Position numbers and translations under genes: made by a program. This document shows positions 17,427 to 25,679 of a DNA stretch of 64,000 nt, in pieces. Source of the stretch: Nocardiopsis listeri NBRC 13360 (GTDB lineage Bacteria > Actinomycetota > Actinomycetes > Streptosporangiales > Streptosporangiaceae); NCBI RefSeq assembly GCF_001570765.1, contig NZ_BCSH01000033.1, positions 30,714-94,713 on the forward strand, given 5' to 3'. Position 1 is the stretch's first letter; the number at the start of each line of letters is the position of its first letter. The notes beneath the pieces were generated by a model. The model was not told where the DNA came from. It searched no databases and saw only the letters and a list, made by a program, of their open reading frames with translations.

Positions 17427-17839
17427 CCGCGTTCCCCCACGATCCAGGATCGCAACTGCTCATCGTCGCTGAGGCCGATCAACTGCACGAGCCCCCAGTT
17501 GTTCTCGTGGTTGGGGCTGTCCGCCAACCGGTCCTGCCAGTCTTCGGCGTACTCACGCAGGGAGTCGACCATCTCCATGACGGCCTCATCGAAGGTCGCC
17601 GCGTCCGCGGCGACCGGGACACCGGGGACGAAGAGGGAGAAGCCGTCTGCTTCGGCCACGACCTGAACCTGCCAAGGAGCCACAGCGGACAAGTACCCGC
17701 GCAGACGTTCCACATCGACCACCGCCGTTCTGGCCGAATGTCTACGAACGGTGGCGACTCGACCGCGCTCCGCCGCGTCCAACAGATCCTTCAAGTGTCC
17801 CCTGGCCTCGGAGTAGCTGTCGAAGTGAACCGCGCCCAT
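17423..17839 (-). CDS. Antitoxin candidate: Phd/YefM-like N-terminus with HicB-like C-terminus
   Basis: A 138-aa protein, first gene of the pair. Residues 1-50 (FDSYSEARGHLKDLLDAAERGR then TVRRHSARTAVVDVERL) match the Phd/YefM antitoxin pattern, which binds DNA. Residues 55-105 (VVAEADGFSLFVPGVPVAADAATFDEAV) match the HicB pattern, in which a partial RNase H-like fold binds the HicA toxin. If correct this is a fused antitoxin. The ATG has GGGGG 6 nt upstream. The promoter carries a perfect palindrome, which fits autoregulation. Function is inferred; no assay evidence is visible here. Confidence 0.68.
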   Translation of the reverse strand: MGAVHFDSYSEARGHLKDLLDAAERGRVATVRRHSARTAVVDVERLRGYLSAVAPWQVQVVAEADGFSLFVPGVPVAADAATFDEAVMEMVDSLREYAEDWQDRLADSPNHENNWGLVQLIGLSDDEQLRSWIVGERG

Positions 17840-17871
17840 GTGGCACCCCCATCGGAATCGCTTGACTCTCT

Positions 17872-17894
17872 CATCATACGTACTCCGAGTACGT
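17872..17894 (-). promoter_or_regulatory. Promoter with perfect 17-bp palindromic operator
   Basis: Leftward -10 TATGAT (17872-17877) lies 32 nt before the antitoxin start codon. Directly upstream of it, 17878-17894 reads ACGTACTC-C-GAGTACGT, a perfect 8-bp inverted repeat around one base. It fills the -35 to -10 spacer, so a bound protein would block RNA polymerase. The likely ligand is the antitoxin itself. Confidence 0.75.
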
Positions 17895-17953
17895 CACGTA
17901 CTTCTTTTTGGTTTCCTCGTGTCTGAGCGCTACCGGGACACCGGGAACGCGAA

Positions 17954-17982
17954 AGGGGGAGACGGTCGGGCCGTCTCCCCCT
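17954..17982. terminator. Terminator of the nrdRJ operon
   Basis: Perfect 12-bp stem AGGGGGAGACGG / CCGTCTCCCCCT with a 5-nt loop. It lies 15 nt after the nrdJ stop, and TTTCGCGTTCC follows on the transcribed strand. Confidence 0.85.
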
Positions 17983-17996
17983 CAAGGCGCTGTGGA

Positions 17997-20900
17997 TCAG
18001 CTGCAACCGCTGGTGGCGCCGCAGCCCTCACAGGCGTAGCAGCTACCCGAGGGCCGCATCTTCGTCCCACAGATGATGCACAGCGGAGCGTCGGCCATGA
18101 AGCCTCCCGAGTCCGGGCGCGGGGCCGCCGACGTCTCGGCGGGCTCCTCGGTCCGGTTGGACGGCGCGGCGGACTGGGCGTAGGACTCCACCTGGGTGGC
18201 GACCTGGGTCGGGTCCTCCCCGTTCAGCTGTGCCTCGCGCTCGGAGGCCGACAGCACGCCCAAGGCGGCCCGCTCCTCGTAGGGCAGGTGGTCCAGTGCC
18301 AGGCGACGGAAGATGTAGTCCACCACCGACTGCGCCATGCGGATGTCCGGGTCGTCGGTCATGCCGGCCGGGTCGAAGCGCATGTTGGTGAACTTCTCCA
18401 CGTAGGTCTCCAACGGGACCCCGTACTGCAGGGCGATGGAGATCGCGATGGAGAAGGCGTCCATCACCCCGGCCAGGGTCGACCCCTGTTTTCCGAGCTT
18501 CAGGAAGACCTCACCGAGTCCGTCGTCCGGGTAGGAACCGGCGGTGATGTAGCCCTCGGCGCCGCCCACGGAGAACGAGGTGGTCTCGCTGGGCCGCTTC
18601 TTGGGCAGTCGACGGCGCACCGGTCGGGGCGTCTGGGCCACCTCGACCTTCTCCGGTGCGGCCTTCTCCTCGCTCTTGCCGGTGGACAGCGGCTGGCCGA
18701 CCTTGCAGTTGTCGCGGTACACCGCGAGGGCCTTGAGGCCCAGACGCCAGCCCTCGTAGTAGATGTGCTCGAAGTCGGCGACCGTGGCCCCCTCGGGCAC
18801 GTTCACCGTCTTGGAGATGGCGCCGGACAGGAACGGCTGCACCGAGGCCATCATGCGCACGTGACCCATGGGCTCGATGTAACGGTGGCCCATCGCGCAG
18901 TCGAACACCTCGTAGTGCTCGGAGCGCAGCGAGGGCGCGTCCACGACGTGGCCGTTCTCGGCGACGAACTCGACGATCGCCTCGCTCTGCTCGGCCTGGT
19001 AGCCCAGGTTCCCCAGCGCCCTCGGGATCGCCTGGTTGACGATCCGCATGGAACCGCCGCCGACCAGCTTCTTGTACTTGACCAGCGAGAAGTCCGGCTC
19101 GACCCCGGTCGTGTCACTATCCATCATGAAGCTGATGGTTCCGGTGGGCGCGAGCAGCGAGGCCTGCGCGTTGCGCCAGCCGTTACGCTCGCCGACCTTG
19201 AGGCAGTCGGCCCACTCGGCGGTGGCCGCCGCGTGGATGGGCTCTTCCAGGGTGCCCACGGTGCGCAGGTCGTCGTTGGCGGCGGCGTGCTTGCGCATGA
19301 CCCTCTTGTGGGCCCGCTCGTTGCGCTTGTAGCCGTCGTACGCGCCCACCACACCGGCCATCTCGGCGCTGCGGCGGTAGGCGGTTCCGGTCATCAACGA
19401 GGTGACGGCGGCGGCCACCGCGCGACCGCCGTCGGAGTCGTAGGCGTGCCCGGTCGCCATGAGCAGGGCGCCCAGATTGGTGTAGCCGATGCCCAACTGG
19501 CGATAGGCGCGGGTGGTCTCACCGATCTTCTCGGTGGGGAAGTCGGCGAAGGTGATGGAGATGTCCATCGCCGTGATGACCAGCTCGGTGAGCCGGGTGA
19601 AGTTCTCCACGTCGAAGGAGTCGTCCTCGCGCAGGAACTTCAGCAGGTTGATCGACGCGAGATTACACGAAGAATCATCCAATGAGAGGTATTCACTACA
19701 TGGGTTACTCGCGCTGATTCGTCCGGTTTCGGGGTTGGTGTGCCAGTCCTGGATGGTGCCGTCGTACTGGATGCCGGGGTCGGCGCACTCCCAGGCCGCA
19801 CGGGCCATGCGGTGGAACAGGTCCTTGGCGTCGACCGTGGCGACGACCTCGCCGGTGGTGCGGGAGGTCAGACCGAACTCGGACCCGGACTCCACCGCAC
19901 GCATGAAGGCGTCGGAGACACGCACGGAGTTGTTCGCGTTCTGGTACTGGACGCTGAACATGTCGTCGCCGCCCAGGTCCACGTCGAACCCGGCGTCGCG
20001 CAGGGCACGGATCTTGTGCTCCTCGCGCGCCTTGGTCTCGACGAACTCCTCGATGTCGGGGTGGTCGACGTCCAGCACGACCATCTTGGCGGCCCGACGG
20101 GTCGCGCCGCCGGACTTGATGGTTCCGGCGGAGGCGTCGGCGCCGCGCATGAAGGAGACCGGCCCGGAGGCGGTGCCACCGGAGGAGAGCAGCTCCTTGC
20201 TGGAGCGGATGCGGGACAGGTTCACACCCGCGCCGGAGCCGCCCTTGAAGATGATCCCCTCCTCCTTGTACCAGTCGAGGATCGACTCCATCGTGTCGTC
20301 GACCGACAGGATGAAGCAATTGTGGACACGTAGGCTCCCAGAGAGGTACTCACCACTCTCGGTCTGAATGTCGTAGACCTCCATCGGGCCAAGGTCCTCG
20401 ATGTGGGCGATCTGAAGCGTCTTGTGTTCCTTGGCCGCCCTTCCTTCCCGCTCCAGGCTGCGTTCCAGCTTGTTGCTCTTCATCTCGTCGATGAAACCGA
20501 TCTCGGCATGGAACAGGTCGCGTTCGCCCAGGGGCTGGATGTTCAGAGAGTAGAGGTCGTGGCGGTCGGGACGGGAGTCACGCTTCACACGCACCCTGGA
20601 GAAGATCCCGAAACGGGTCAGAAGCTGCTGTGCGCCCCTGACCAACTCCTCCGAGATCATGTCGAGACCGATCAGGGTGGATCGCCGCCGGTCCGAGACG
20701 TAGCCCTCGGCCTGAAATAGGCTACGGAGGTAGGCCCGCACCACGGGTAGCGGAGCGGTGAAGAGTTCAGGAGGCGTGACCATGTCCACACCACGGGTTC
20801 GCAGCCCCCAGCGACCAACGAACTCCTTCAGACAGTTCCCATAAAGACGAGTACGGCGGCAATCCAGGCTCGTGTCCTGGGTCTGCACCTTCGTCTCCTT

Positions 20901-21863
20901 GCGGTGGACGTCGGGGAAAACCCGGTCCAAGGCGGAAGTGACCCACTCCAACTCATCCTGGGTGACGGTGATCGCTTCGATGGTGAGCGATTTATTGGTC
21001 CCCTGGTACTGCCCGACGAACCCGTCGGCTTGAAGCCATCCCGCGAGTGCGGCTTCGGCTATGTTGCTGGTACGGATCTCCGACTCGCCATGGCTCTCCT
21101 GGCGATGCCATTGCAGACTGTCCCCGGGACGGAGTTCTCCCGCTGGGAGGAAACGCCCATCGGACAGCGCCGCTCCCTCGCTCTTCCACACCCAATGATC
21201 CGCTGTGACGTCGAGACGGTGGCCTGCCTTGGTGTGCAGGCGCAGCACGTTCTTCACACCGTTGGCCTTGGTGGCCACGATTCGGGTGACGCCGTGCGCG
21301 TCGAGAACCTTGGTTCCCACGGCGTCCTGTTCCACCAGGGAACCGATGGGAACAAGGCCGGCCGGGGTGCTGACCAGGGAGTCATAGGGCTGGCACGCTG
21401 AAACCTGCTTCGAAGAGGTGGTCCCGACGTTGAACCACACCGGGGAGTTGAAGCTGAAGTACTGGTTGGCGAGGGCGTGCTTGAGCTCGTGGTCGAAGAT
21501 CTCGGCGTCCTCCTCCGAGGCGAAGTAGCCGCTCTCGAGTCCGGTCTCGGTGTAGACGCCGACGACGCGGTCGATGAGCTGCTTGAGGCTCCACTCGCGT
21601 TCGGGAGCGCCGAGCGCGCCACGGAAGTACTTGCTCGCCACGATCTGGGTGGCGTTCATCGACCAGGTGGTGGGGAACTCCACGCCGCGCTGCTCGAAGT
21701 TGACGCTGCCGTCACGCCAGTTGGTCATGACGACGTCGCGACGCTCCCAGTCGAGGGTGTCGTAGGGGTGGACGCCCTCGGTGGTGAAGACGCGCTCGAT
21801 CTTCAGCCCCTTGGGCCCCTTCTTTCCCTTGCGACTCGTCGAACCGCTGCTGGTCTCCGTCAT
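17997..21863 (-). CDS. nrdJ: Adenosylcobalamin-dependent (class II) ribonucleotide reductase NrdJ with intein
   Basis: Reduces ribonucleotides to deoxyribonucleotides with B12. The precursor is 1,288 aa: N-extein 1-156, intein 157-515, C-extein 516-1288. The C-extein starts CFILSVDD, so the first active-site Cys is also the +1 residue of the splice. The thiyl-radical Cys is in NPCSEY (residue 722). The C-terminus has the Cys-rich CIICGTKM...CYACEGCGATSGCS tail that re-reduces the active site. The ATG at 21863 has GGGGAG 4 nt upstream; in-frame codons run further up but overlap nrdR in another frame. It lies 100 nt after nrdR in the same operon, which should be repressed by NrdR. Confidence 0.97.
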   Translation of the reverse strand: MTETSSGSTSRKGKKGPKGLKIERVFTTEGVHPYDTLDWERRDVVMTNWRDGSVNFEQRGVEFPTTWSMNATQIVASKYFRGALGAPEREWSLKQLIDRVVGVYTETGLESGYFASEEDAEIFDHELKHALANQYFSFNSPVWFNVGTTSSKQVSACQPYDSLVSTPAGLVPIGSLVEQDAVGTKVLDAHGVTRIVATKANGVKNVLRLHTKAGHRLDVTADHWVWKSEGAALSDGRFLPAGELRPGDSLQWHRQESHGESEIRTSNIAEAALAGWLQADGFVGQYQGTNKSLTIEAITVTQDELEWVTSALDRVFPDVHRKETKVQTQDTSLDCRRTRLYGNCLKEFVGRWGLRTRGVDMVTPPELFTAPLPVVRAYLRSLFQAEGYVSDRRRSTLIGLDMISEELVRGAQQLLTRFGIFSRVRVKRDSRPDRHDLYSLNIQPLGERDLFHAEIGFIDEMKSNKLERSLEREGRAAKEHKTLQIAHIEDLGPMEVYDIQTESGEYLSGSLRVHNCFILSVDDTMESILDWYKEEGIIFKGGSGAGVNLSRIRSSKELLSSGGTASGPVSFMRGADASAGTIKSGGATRRAAKMVVLDVDHPDIEEFVETKAREEHKIRALRDAGFDVDLGGDDMFSVQYQNANNSVRVSDAFMRAVESGSEFGLTSRTTGEVVATVDAKDLFHRMARAAWECADPGIQYDGTIQDWHTNPETGRISASNPCSEYLSLDDSSCNLASINLLKFLREDDSFDVENFTRLTELVITAMDISITFADFPTEKIGETTRAYRQLGIGYTNLGALLMATGHAYDSDGGRAVAAAVTSLMTGTAYRRSAEMAGVVGAYDGYKRNERAHKRVMRKHAAANDDLRTVGTLEEPIHAAATAEWADCLKVGERNGWRNAQASLLAPTGTISFMMDSDTTGVEPDFSLVKYKKLVGGGSMRIVNQAIPRALGNLGYQAEQSEAIVEFVAENGHVVDAPSLRSEHYEVFDCAMGHRYIEPMGHVRMMASVQPFLSGAISKTVNVPEGATVADFEHIYYEGWRLGLKALAVYRDNCKVGQPLSTGKSEEKAAPEKVEVAQTPRPVRRRLPKKRPSETTSFSVGGAEGYITAGSYPDDGLGEVFLKLGKQGSTLAGVMDAFSIAISIALQYGVPLETYVEKFTNMRFDPAGMTDDPDIRMAQSVVDYIFRRLALDHLPYEERAALGVLSASEREAQLNGEDPTQVATQVESYAQSAAPSNRTEEPAETSAAPRPDSGGFMADAPLCIICGTKMRPSGSCYACEGCGATSGCS
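20319..21395 (-). mobile_element. LAGLIDADG-type intein within NrdJ
   Basis: A 359-residue in-frame insertion. It starts with Cys1 (CQPYDSLVSTPAG, block A), has the block B motif TADHWVW with the Thr-x-x-His pair, and ends in HN before Cys+1 (GSLRVHN then CFIL, block G). Two LAGLIDADG motifs (ALAGWLQADGFVG and YLRSLFQAEGYVS) sit in the middle, so it is a full intein with a homing endonuclease domain. All splice residues are present, so splicing should work. The insertion point directly before the active-site Cys is one of the classic sites in ribonucleotide reductases. Confidence 0.95.
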
Positions 21864-21963
21864 GACGCTCCCCGAAGTGTCTGCTGTGCGCGGACCGGCC
21901 ATGACCGCGCGGGTTCTCGCCGTCGCTGCGGTCTCGGGCGGTTTCGGTGAACGCCCGGGCCCG

Positions 21964-22473
21964 CTATGAGGCGGTGTCGGCCGTGGGCATGGCCGGATCG
22001 GAGCCCTCGTCCTCCTCGGACCCGTCCGCACGGTCGGTCCGCAGGCTGGCGATCTCCGCTTCGAAGTCCGCCAGGCTCTCGAAGCCCCGGTAGACGCTGG
22101 CGAAGTGCAGGTAGGCGACTTCGTCGAGGTCGCGCATCGGGACGAGGATGGCCAGTCCGATCTCGTGGGCGGGCACCTCGGCCACCCCACGGCCGCGGAT
22201 CTCCTCCTCGACCTGCTGGCCGAGTTTGGCGAGGGCGTCCTCGGAGACGGGCCGTCCCTGACAGGCCCGGCGTACCCCGGCGATGATCTTGCTCCGGCTG
22301 AAGGGTTCGGTGACCCCGGAGCGCTTGGCGACCATGAGCAGGACGGTCTCCTGTGTGGTGAAGCGTCGCTCGCAGACCGGGCAGGAGCGGCGTCGTCTGA
22401 TCGCGGAACCGTCGTCGGTGGACCTGCTGTCGATCACCCTGGTGTCCGGATGACGACAGAACGGACAATACAT
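21964..22473 (-). CDS. nrdR: Transcriptional repressor NrdR
   Basis: A 169-aa zinc-ribbon and ATP-cone repressor of ribonucleotide reductase genes. The zinc ribbon uses Cys3, Cys6, Cys31 and Cys34 (MYCPFC, SCPVC), and the ATP-cone spans about residues 49-139. The last 25 residues are acidic and variable. It is the first gene of the nrdR-nrdJ operon. Two NrdR-box-like sites 31 bp apart lie upstream, so it should sense dATP/ATP and repress its own operon. Confidence 0.97.
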   Translation of the reverse strand: MYCPFCRHPDTRVIDSRSTDDGSAIRRRRSCPVCERRFTTQETVLLMVAKRSGVTEPFSRSKIIAGVRRACQGRPVSEDALAKLGQQVEEEIRGRGVAEVPAHEIGLAILVPMRDLDEVAYLHFASVYRGFESLADFEAEIASLRTDRADGSEEDEGSDPAMPTADTAS

Positions 22474-22525
22474 CCTGGTTCACCTGCTTCCCTATACCCG
22501 AACCACAACCCTTGAGTCTACCTAA

Positions 22526-22541
22526 CCACAACTTCTAGGCA
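22526..22541. promoter_or_regulatory. NrdR box 2 (proximal), candidate
   Basis: The core CAACTTCTAG matches 7 of 10 bases of the NrdR core CWATATATWG that I recall. It starts exactly 31 bp from the distal box, three DNA turns, the spacing typical of paired NrdR boxes. Confidence 0.65.
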
Positions 22542-22556
22542 CATACCCCATTGGTA

Positions 22557-22572
22557 ACACCAGATGTTGTGG
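22557..22572. promoter_or_regulatory. NrdR box 1 (distal), candidate
   Basis: ACACCAGATGTTGTGG agrees at 12 of 16 positions with the NrdR consensus acaCWATATATWGtgt. It lies 84 nt before the nrdR start codon. With the proximal box it would allow a cooperatively bound NrdR complex. Confidence 0.75.
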
Positions 22573-22941
22573 TCGAACCTAGACCCCGGGGGCACGGGCC
22601 GCAACCCGCCCCTAGGCGTGTTCCTCAAGTGGGGGCTCAGGACCCGCCTCCACCGGGGAGGAGGTCTCGAATACGTCGGGGGTCGCCCCCAAGGATAAGG
22701 GGACCACGCCCGGGGGAACCCCGTTCGGCGCGCGTTCCACAGGTGAGGAATCCCTTGCCCTACGGGCTTTCCGGCATCCACCGCGGCCTCCGAGGACACA
22801 CGCCGGGGCCACCTCGGGCCAACCCCCGGGAAAGCCGTTTTCGGCATTCGGCGGACAGCGATGAGGGAACGCGTGTACATACTTGACCGAGGGTCCTCGG
22901 AAAGGCCCGCCGAAAAGGCGAAGGCACCGACCTCCGTCGCT
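22573..22941. other. Intergenic region between nrdR and lexA, 369 bases
   Basis: Lies between the NrdR boxes and the LexA box. It is very GC-rich. Short open frames occur on both strands but none has a ribosome site or a recognisable product. I see no hairpin with a U-tract and no riboswitch-like pattern. Confidence 0.35.
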
Positions 22942-22981
22942 CGAACGCTTGTTTGATATCACCGTGTGCAACGACTAATCT
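22942..22981 (+). promoter_or_regulatory. lexA promoter with overlapping LexA (SOS) box
   Basis: CGAACGCTTGTTTG at 22942-22955 fits the actinobacterial SOS box CGAAC-N4-GTTCG with one mismatch. It overlaps the -35 TTGATA (22953-22958). A 17-bp spacer leads to the -10 TAATCT (22976-22981). The arrangement means LexA represses its own gene by blocking the -35. Confidence 0.88.
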
Positions 22982-23092
22982 TGGCCTTGATTTACCGCCG
23001 GTTTCGCCGTCTCGTCCACTCTCGGGACGTCGGGCCCGGCACCGGGCACCCGTACAGGCCCTGACCGAACCGAACGCCGAGGAGGCCCGGCC

Positions 23093-23824
23093 GTGCCGGA
23101 GGACAACACCGAGGTCGTCGACCCCGGAAACACCACCGTTCTTCCGCCCGTGGGTGACACGGGCGATGCCGTGCCCCAAGCCCCCAAACTGACCGCGCGC
23201 CAGCAAAGCGTTCTCAACTGCATCCAGCGCTATGTGCGTGAGCGCGGTTTTCCGCCGTCCATCCGAGAGATCGGTGACGCCGTCGGTCTTTCCAGCCCCT
23301 CCAGCGTCGCGCACCAACTCAAGGTGCTCCAGCACAAGGGCTACCTGCACCGGGACCAGAACCGGCCGCGCGCTGTCGAACTGCGCGCCCCCGGCCGCGA
23401 CACCGCGCAGAGCATCACGCCCGAGGAGCTCACCGCGGACGCGACCCGGGCCGCCTCGGTGCCGCTGATCGGTCGGATCGCCGCCGGTGGCCCGATCCTG
23501 GCCGAGGAATCGGTCGAGGACGTCCTGGCGCTACCGCGTCAGCTGGTCGGCGAGGGTCGGCTGTTCATGCTGACGGTGGTCGGCGACTCGATGACCGACG
23601 CCGCCATCACCGACGGCGACCTCGTGGTGATCCGTCAGCAGCCCACCGCCGAGAACGGCGACATCGTCGCGGCCATGTTGGACGACGAGGCCACCGTCAA
23701 GGTGCTGCGTCGCGGGGACGACGGCCACGTGTGGCTGATGCCCCGCAACGACGCCTACGAGCCCATCAACGGCGACGCCGCGACCATCCTCGGCAAGGTC
23801 GTCACGGTCATGCGCCGCGTCTGA
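23093..23824 (+). CDS. lexA: LexA repressor, SOS regulator
   Basis: A 243-aa repressor of DNA damage genes. It has an N-terminal extension of 31 residues, a winged helix-turn-helix (about 33-97) and an S24 autoprotease domain. The self-cleavage site is Ala131-Gly132 in IAAGGPI. The catalytic pair is Ser166 (VVGDSMTD) and Lys203 (ATVKVL), all intact. RecA-stimulated cleavage should therefore work. The start is a GTG with GAGGAGG upstream. The gene is divergent from nrdR and has its own SOS-controlled promoter. Confidence 0.97.
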   Translation: MPEDNTEVVDPGNTTVLPPVGDTGDAVPQAPKLTARQQSVLNCIQRYVRERGFPPSIREIGDAVGLSSPSSVAHQLKVLQHKGYLHRDQNRPRAVELRAPGRDTAQSITPEELTADATRAASVPLIGRIAAGGPILAEESVEDVLALPRQLVGEGRLFMLTVVGDSMTDAAITDGDLVVIRQQPTAENGDIVAAMLDDEATVKVLRRGDDGHVWLMPRNDAYEPINGDAATILGKVVTVMRRV

Positions 23825-23918
23825 CCCCTGTCGGGGACGGCGACCGTACCGCCCCGGCCACGCCCATCAGGGCACGGCCGGGATGGTGCGGGAGGGCATG
23901 GCCGATACGCTGAGGGGC

Positions 23919-25016
23919 GTGTCCATTCCTGCCCACACCCCCGTCGCCCGTGGCCGCGTACGACGCCGTGGCCGCTCGGTCGCGGTGATCGCCGCCCTCA
24001 CCCTGCTCGTCTCGGCCTGTGGCCCCACCGAGGAAGAGGGCCCCGAGCCGCCGGGGGTGAGCGGCGCCGAGCGCGAGCTCAGTTTCGAGGGTGGCGGGTT
24101 CACCGTCGACGGCACGTTCACCGCGCCGGAGGAGAGCGCCTCCGAGAACACGGTTCCGGGTGCGCTCATCATCTCCGGTAGCGGCCCCACCGACCGGGAC
24201 GGCAACAGCGCCGGCCGCCCCGAGGCCGAGACCAACCTCAACCTGTCCCGGGTCCTCGGCGAGGCCGGAGTGGCCTCCCTTCGCTACGACAAGCTGGGCA
24301 GCGGTGACCCCGCCACCTTCGACGACGAGGTGAAGGAGGCCCTGGAGGAACCGGTCGACCCCGAGGTCTTCGACGCCCAGATGGCCGCCGCGTACGCGGA
24401 GCTGATCGAACAGCCCGAGGTGGACCCCGAGCGCACGATCGTCGTGGGCCACAGCGAGGGCGCACTGTACGCGCTACGCGCGCACGAGGTGCTCGATGGC
24501 GCCGAACCCGCCCTGGTGCTGGCCGCCCCGCCGGGGACACGCATGCTCGACGTCATCGACCGTCAGCTCTCCGAGCAGGTGCGGACCGCCGAGGCGCAGG
24601 GTGCGCTCGGTGAGGCCGAGGCCGTGCGGATGCTCTCCCACGCCCGGACGTCGCGCGCCGCCGTACGGGGCGGCCAGGAGTTGCCCGAGGGCGACACCAC
24701 GGGTCTGTTCTCCCCACAGAACCGGGACTTCCTCGCCTGGATCGACGCCTTCGACCCGCCCGAACTCGCCGCCGCGTTGCCCGAACGGACCCCCGTACTG
24801 GTGCTGTGGGGCGATGAGGACGCCCAGATCACCCGAGCCGAGGTCGATCGGCTGATGGGAGGCCTGGAGGGCGCCGAGCGGGTGGACCTGGCCGGGGTCG
24901 ACCATGTGCTGCGCGAGTACGACGACTCCCCCGGTGCCGCCGCGTTGGACGCCGACCGGGCGTTCTCGCCCGAGGTGGCCCCGGCGGTGCAGGAGTTCGT
25001 CGAGGGTCTGTGGTGA
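23919..25016 (+). CDS. Alpha/beta-hydrolase lipoprotein
   Basis: A 365-aa secreted lipoprotein. It has a basic N-terminus (ARGRVRRRGR), a hydrophobic core and a lipobox ending LLVSAC, with the lipidated Cys at residue 34. The mature part is an alpha/beta hydrolase: ISGSGPTDRDGN near the oxyanion hole, the nucleophile Ser in GHSEGA, an acidic residue in LWGDEDAQIT and a His in VDHVLRE. Substrate unknown; a surface esterase or peptidase is likely. I choose GTG 23919 because TACGCT lies 7 nt upstream (leaderless). ATGs at 23883 and 23898 are alternatives. Confidence 0.85.
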   Translation: MSIPAHTPVARGRVRRRGRSVAVIAALTLLVSACGPTEEEGPEPPGVSGAERELSFEGGGFTVDGTFTAPEESASENTVPGALIISGSGPTDRDGNSAGRPEAETNLNLSRVLGEAGVASLRYDKLGSGDPATFDDEVKEALEEPVDPEVFDAQMAAAYAELIEQPEVDPERTIVVGHSEGALYALRAHEVLDGAEPALVLAAPPGTRMLDVIDRQLSEQVRTAEAQGALGEAEAVRMLSHARTSRAAVRGGQELPEGDTTGLFSPQNRDFLAWIDAFDPPELAAALPERTPVLVLWGDEDAQITRAEVDRLMGGLEGAERVDLAGVDHVLREYDDSPGAAALDADRAFSPEVAPAVQEFVEGLW

Positions 25017-25022
25017 GACCGC

Positions 25023-25679
25023 TCAGTCGGTCTCGTCCGCCTCGATCTCCTCGGGGAGTTCCGCCACGATCGACCTGACCAGCCGCTCGGATTCGGCTGC
25101 GGCGGCCTCCCCGTCGACCGACCCGACGGCGTCGTAGTCGGTGGAGGCGGTGTAGCAGGATTCGAGGTAGAGGTTGGAGACTCGCACGCCGGTGCAGCCG
25201 ACCTCGAAGGCGCCGATCTCCACCCAGGTCAGGGCCTCGTCCCCGAGATCGTCGACCGGTCGTGGCTCGTTGCCCGCCGCGGTGGACTCCAGGGTGTCGG
25301 CGGTGGTCTCGTCGCCGCCCTCGACCGGGGCGGCGACCAGCATGAGCGTGGCCGCGGCCGGGACGGCGGTTCCGCCTTCCCGAGGGGTGGCCCAACGGCA
25401 CTGCGATCCGGTACCGAAGGTGTCCTGGGTGCTGCCGACGCTCTCCTCGATCTCCAGGTCGTGGTCGGGAACGAGCTCGGTCAGGACCTCGGTCTCGCCG
25501 ATGGCGCATTCGGGGGCGGCCTCATAGGCACCGTGTTCGGCCCCGCCCCGGAGCAGGTACCAGATCAGCCATCCGGTGAGCGCGGTCGCCACCAGTACGA
25601 GCGCGACGAGGAGGACGACCGCGAAGGTCCTGCTCTGCGGCGGCGGCGCTCCGGGGTCGGTCTCGTAGGTACCGCTCAC
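25023..25679 (-). CDS. Single-pass membrane protein with extracytoplasmic domain, unknown (paralogue B)
   Basis: A 218-aa protein. A short Pro-rich cytoplasmic start is followed by one membrane helix (about residues 18-43) and an exported domain. That domain has four Cys (PECAIG, SQCRWA, VGCTGV, ESCYTA) that may form disulfides. The layout, TM then CAIGETEVLTELVP, parallels TCAAVPEDTLAEVLPEA in the upstream gene, so the two are likely diverged tandem copies. The start codon overlaps the upstream stop (GTGA). Function unknown; it resembles the small DUF3558-like lipoproteins of actinobacteria only in size and layout. Confidence 0.75.
   Translation of the reverse strand: MSGTYETDPGAPPPQSRTFAVVLLVALVLVATALTGWLIWYLLRGGAEHGAYEAAPECAIGETEVLTELVPDHDLEIEESVGSTQDTFGTGSQCRWATPREGGTAVPAAATLMLVAAPVEGGDETTADTLESTAAGNEPRPVDDLGDEALTWVEIGAFEVGCTGVRVSNLYLESCYTASTDYDAVGSVDGEAAAAESERLVRSIVAELPEEIEADETD

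Noticed and set aside
17838..19685. 615-codon plus-strand frame over nrdJ
   Set aside because: Shadow of the reductase frame with a Gly/Val/His-rich product and no ribosome site.
22501..22518. Third NrdR-box-like sequence (ACCACAACCCTTGAG)
   Set aside because: Only the left half matches and the distance to the next box (23 bp) does not fit NrdR spacing.
22612..22971. 119-codon minus-strand frame between nrdR and lexA
   Set aside because: No ribosome site, overlaps the lexA promoter and resembles no protein; treated as non-coding.
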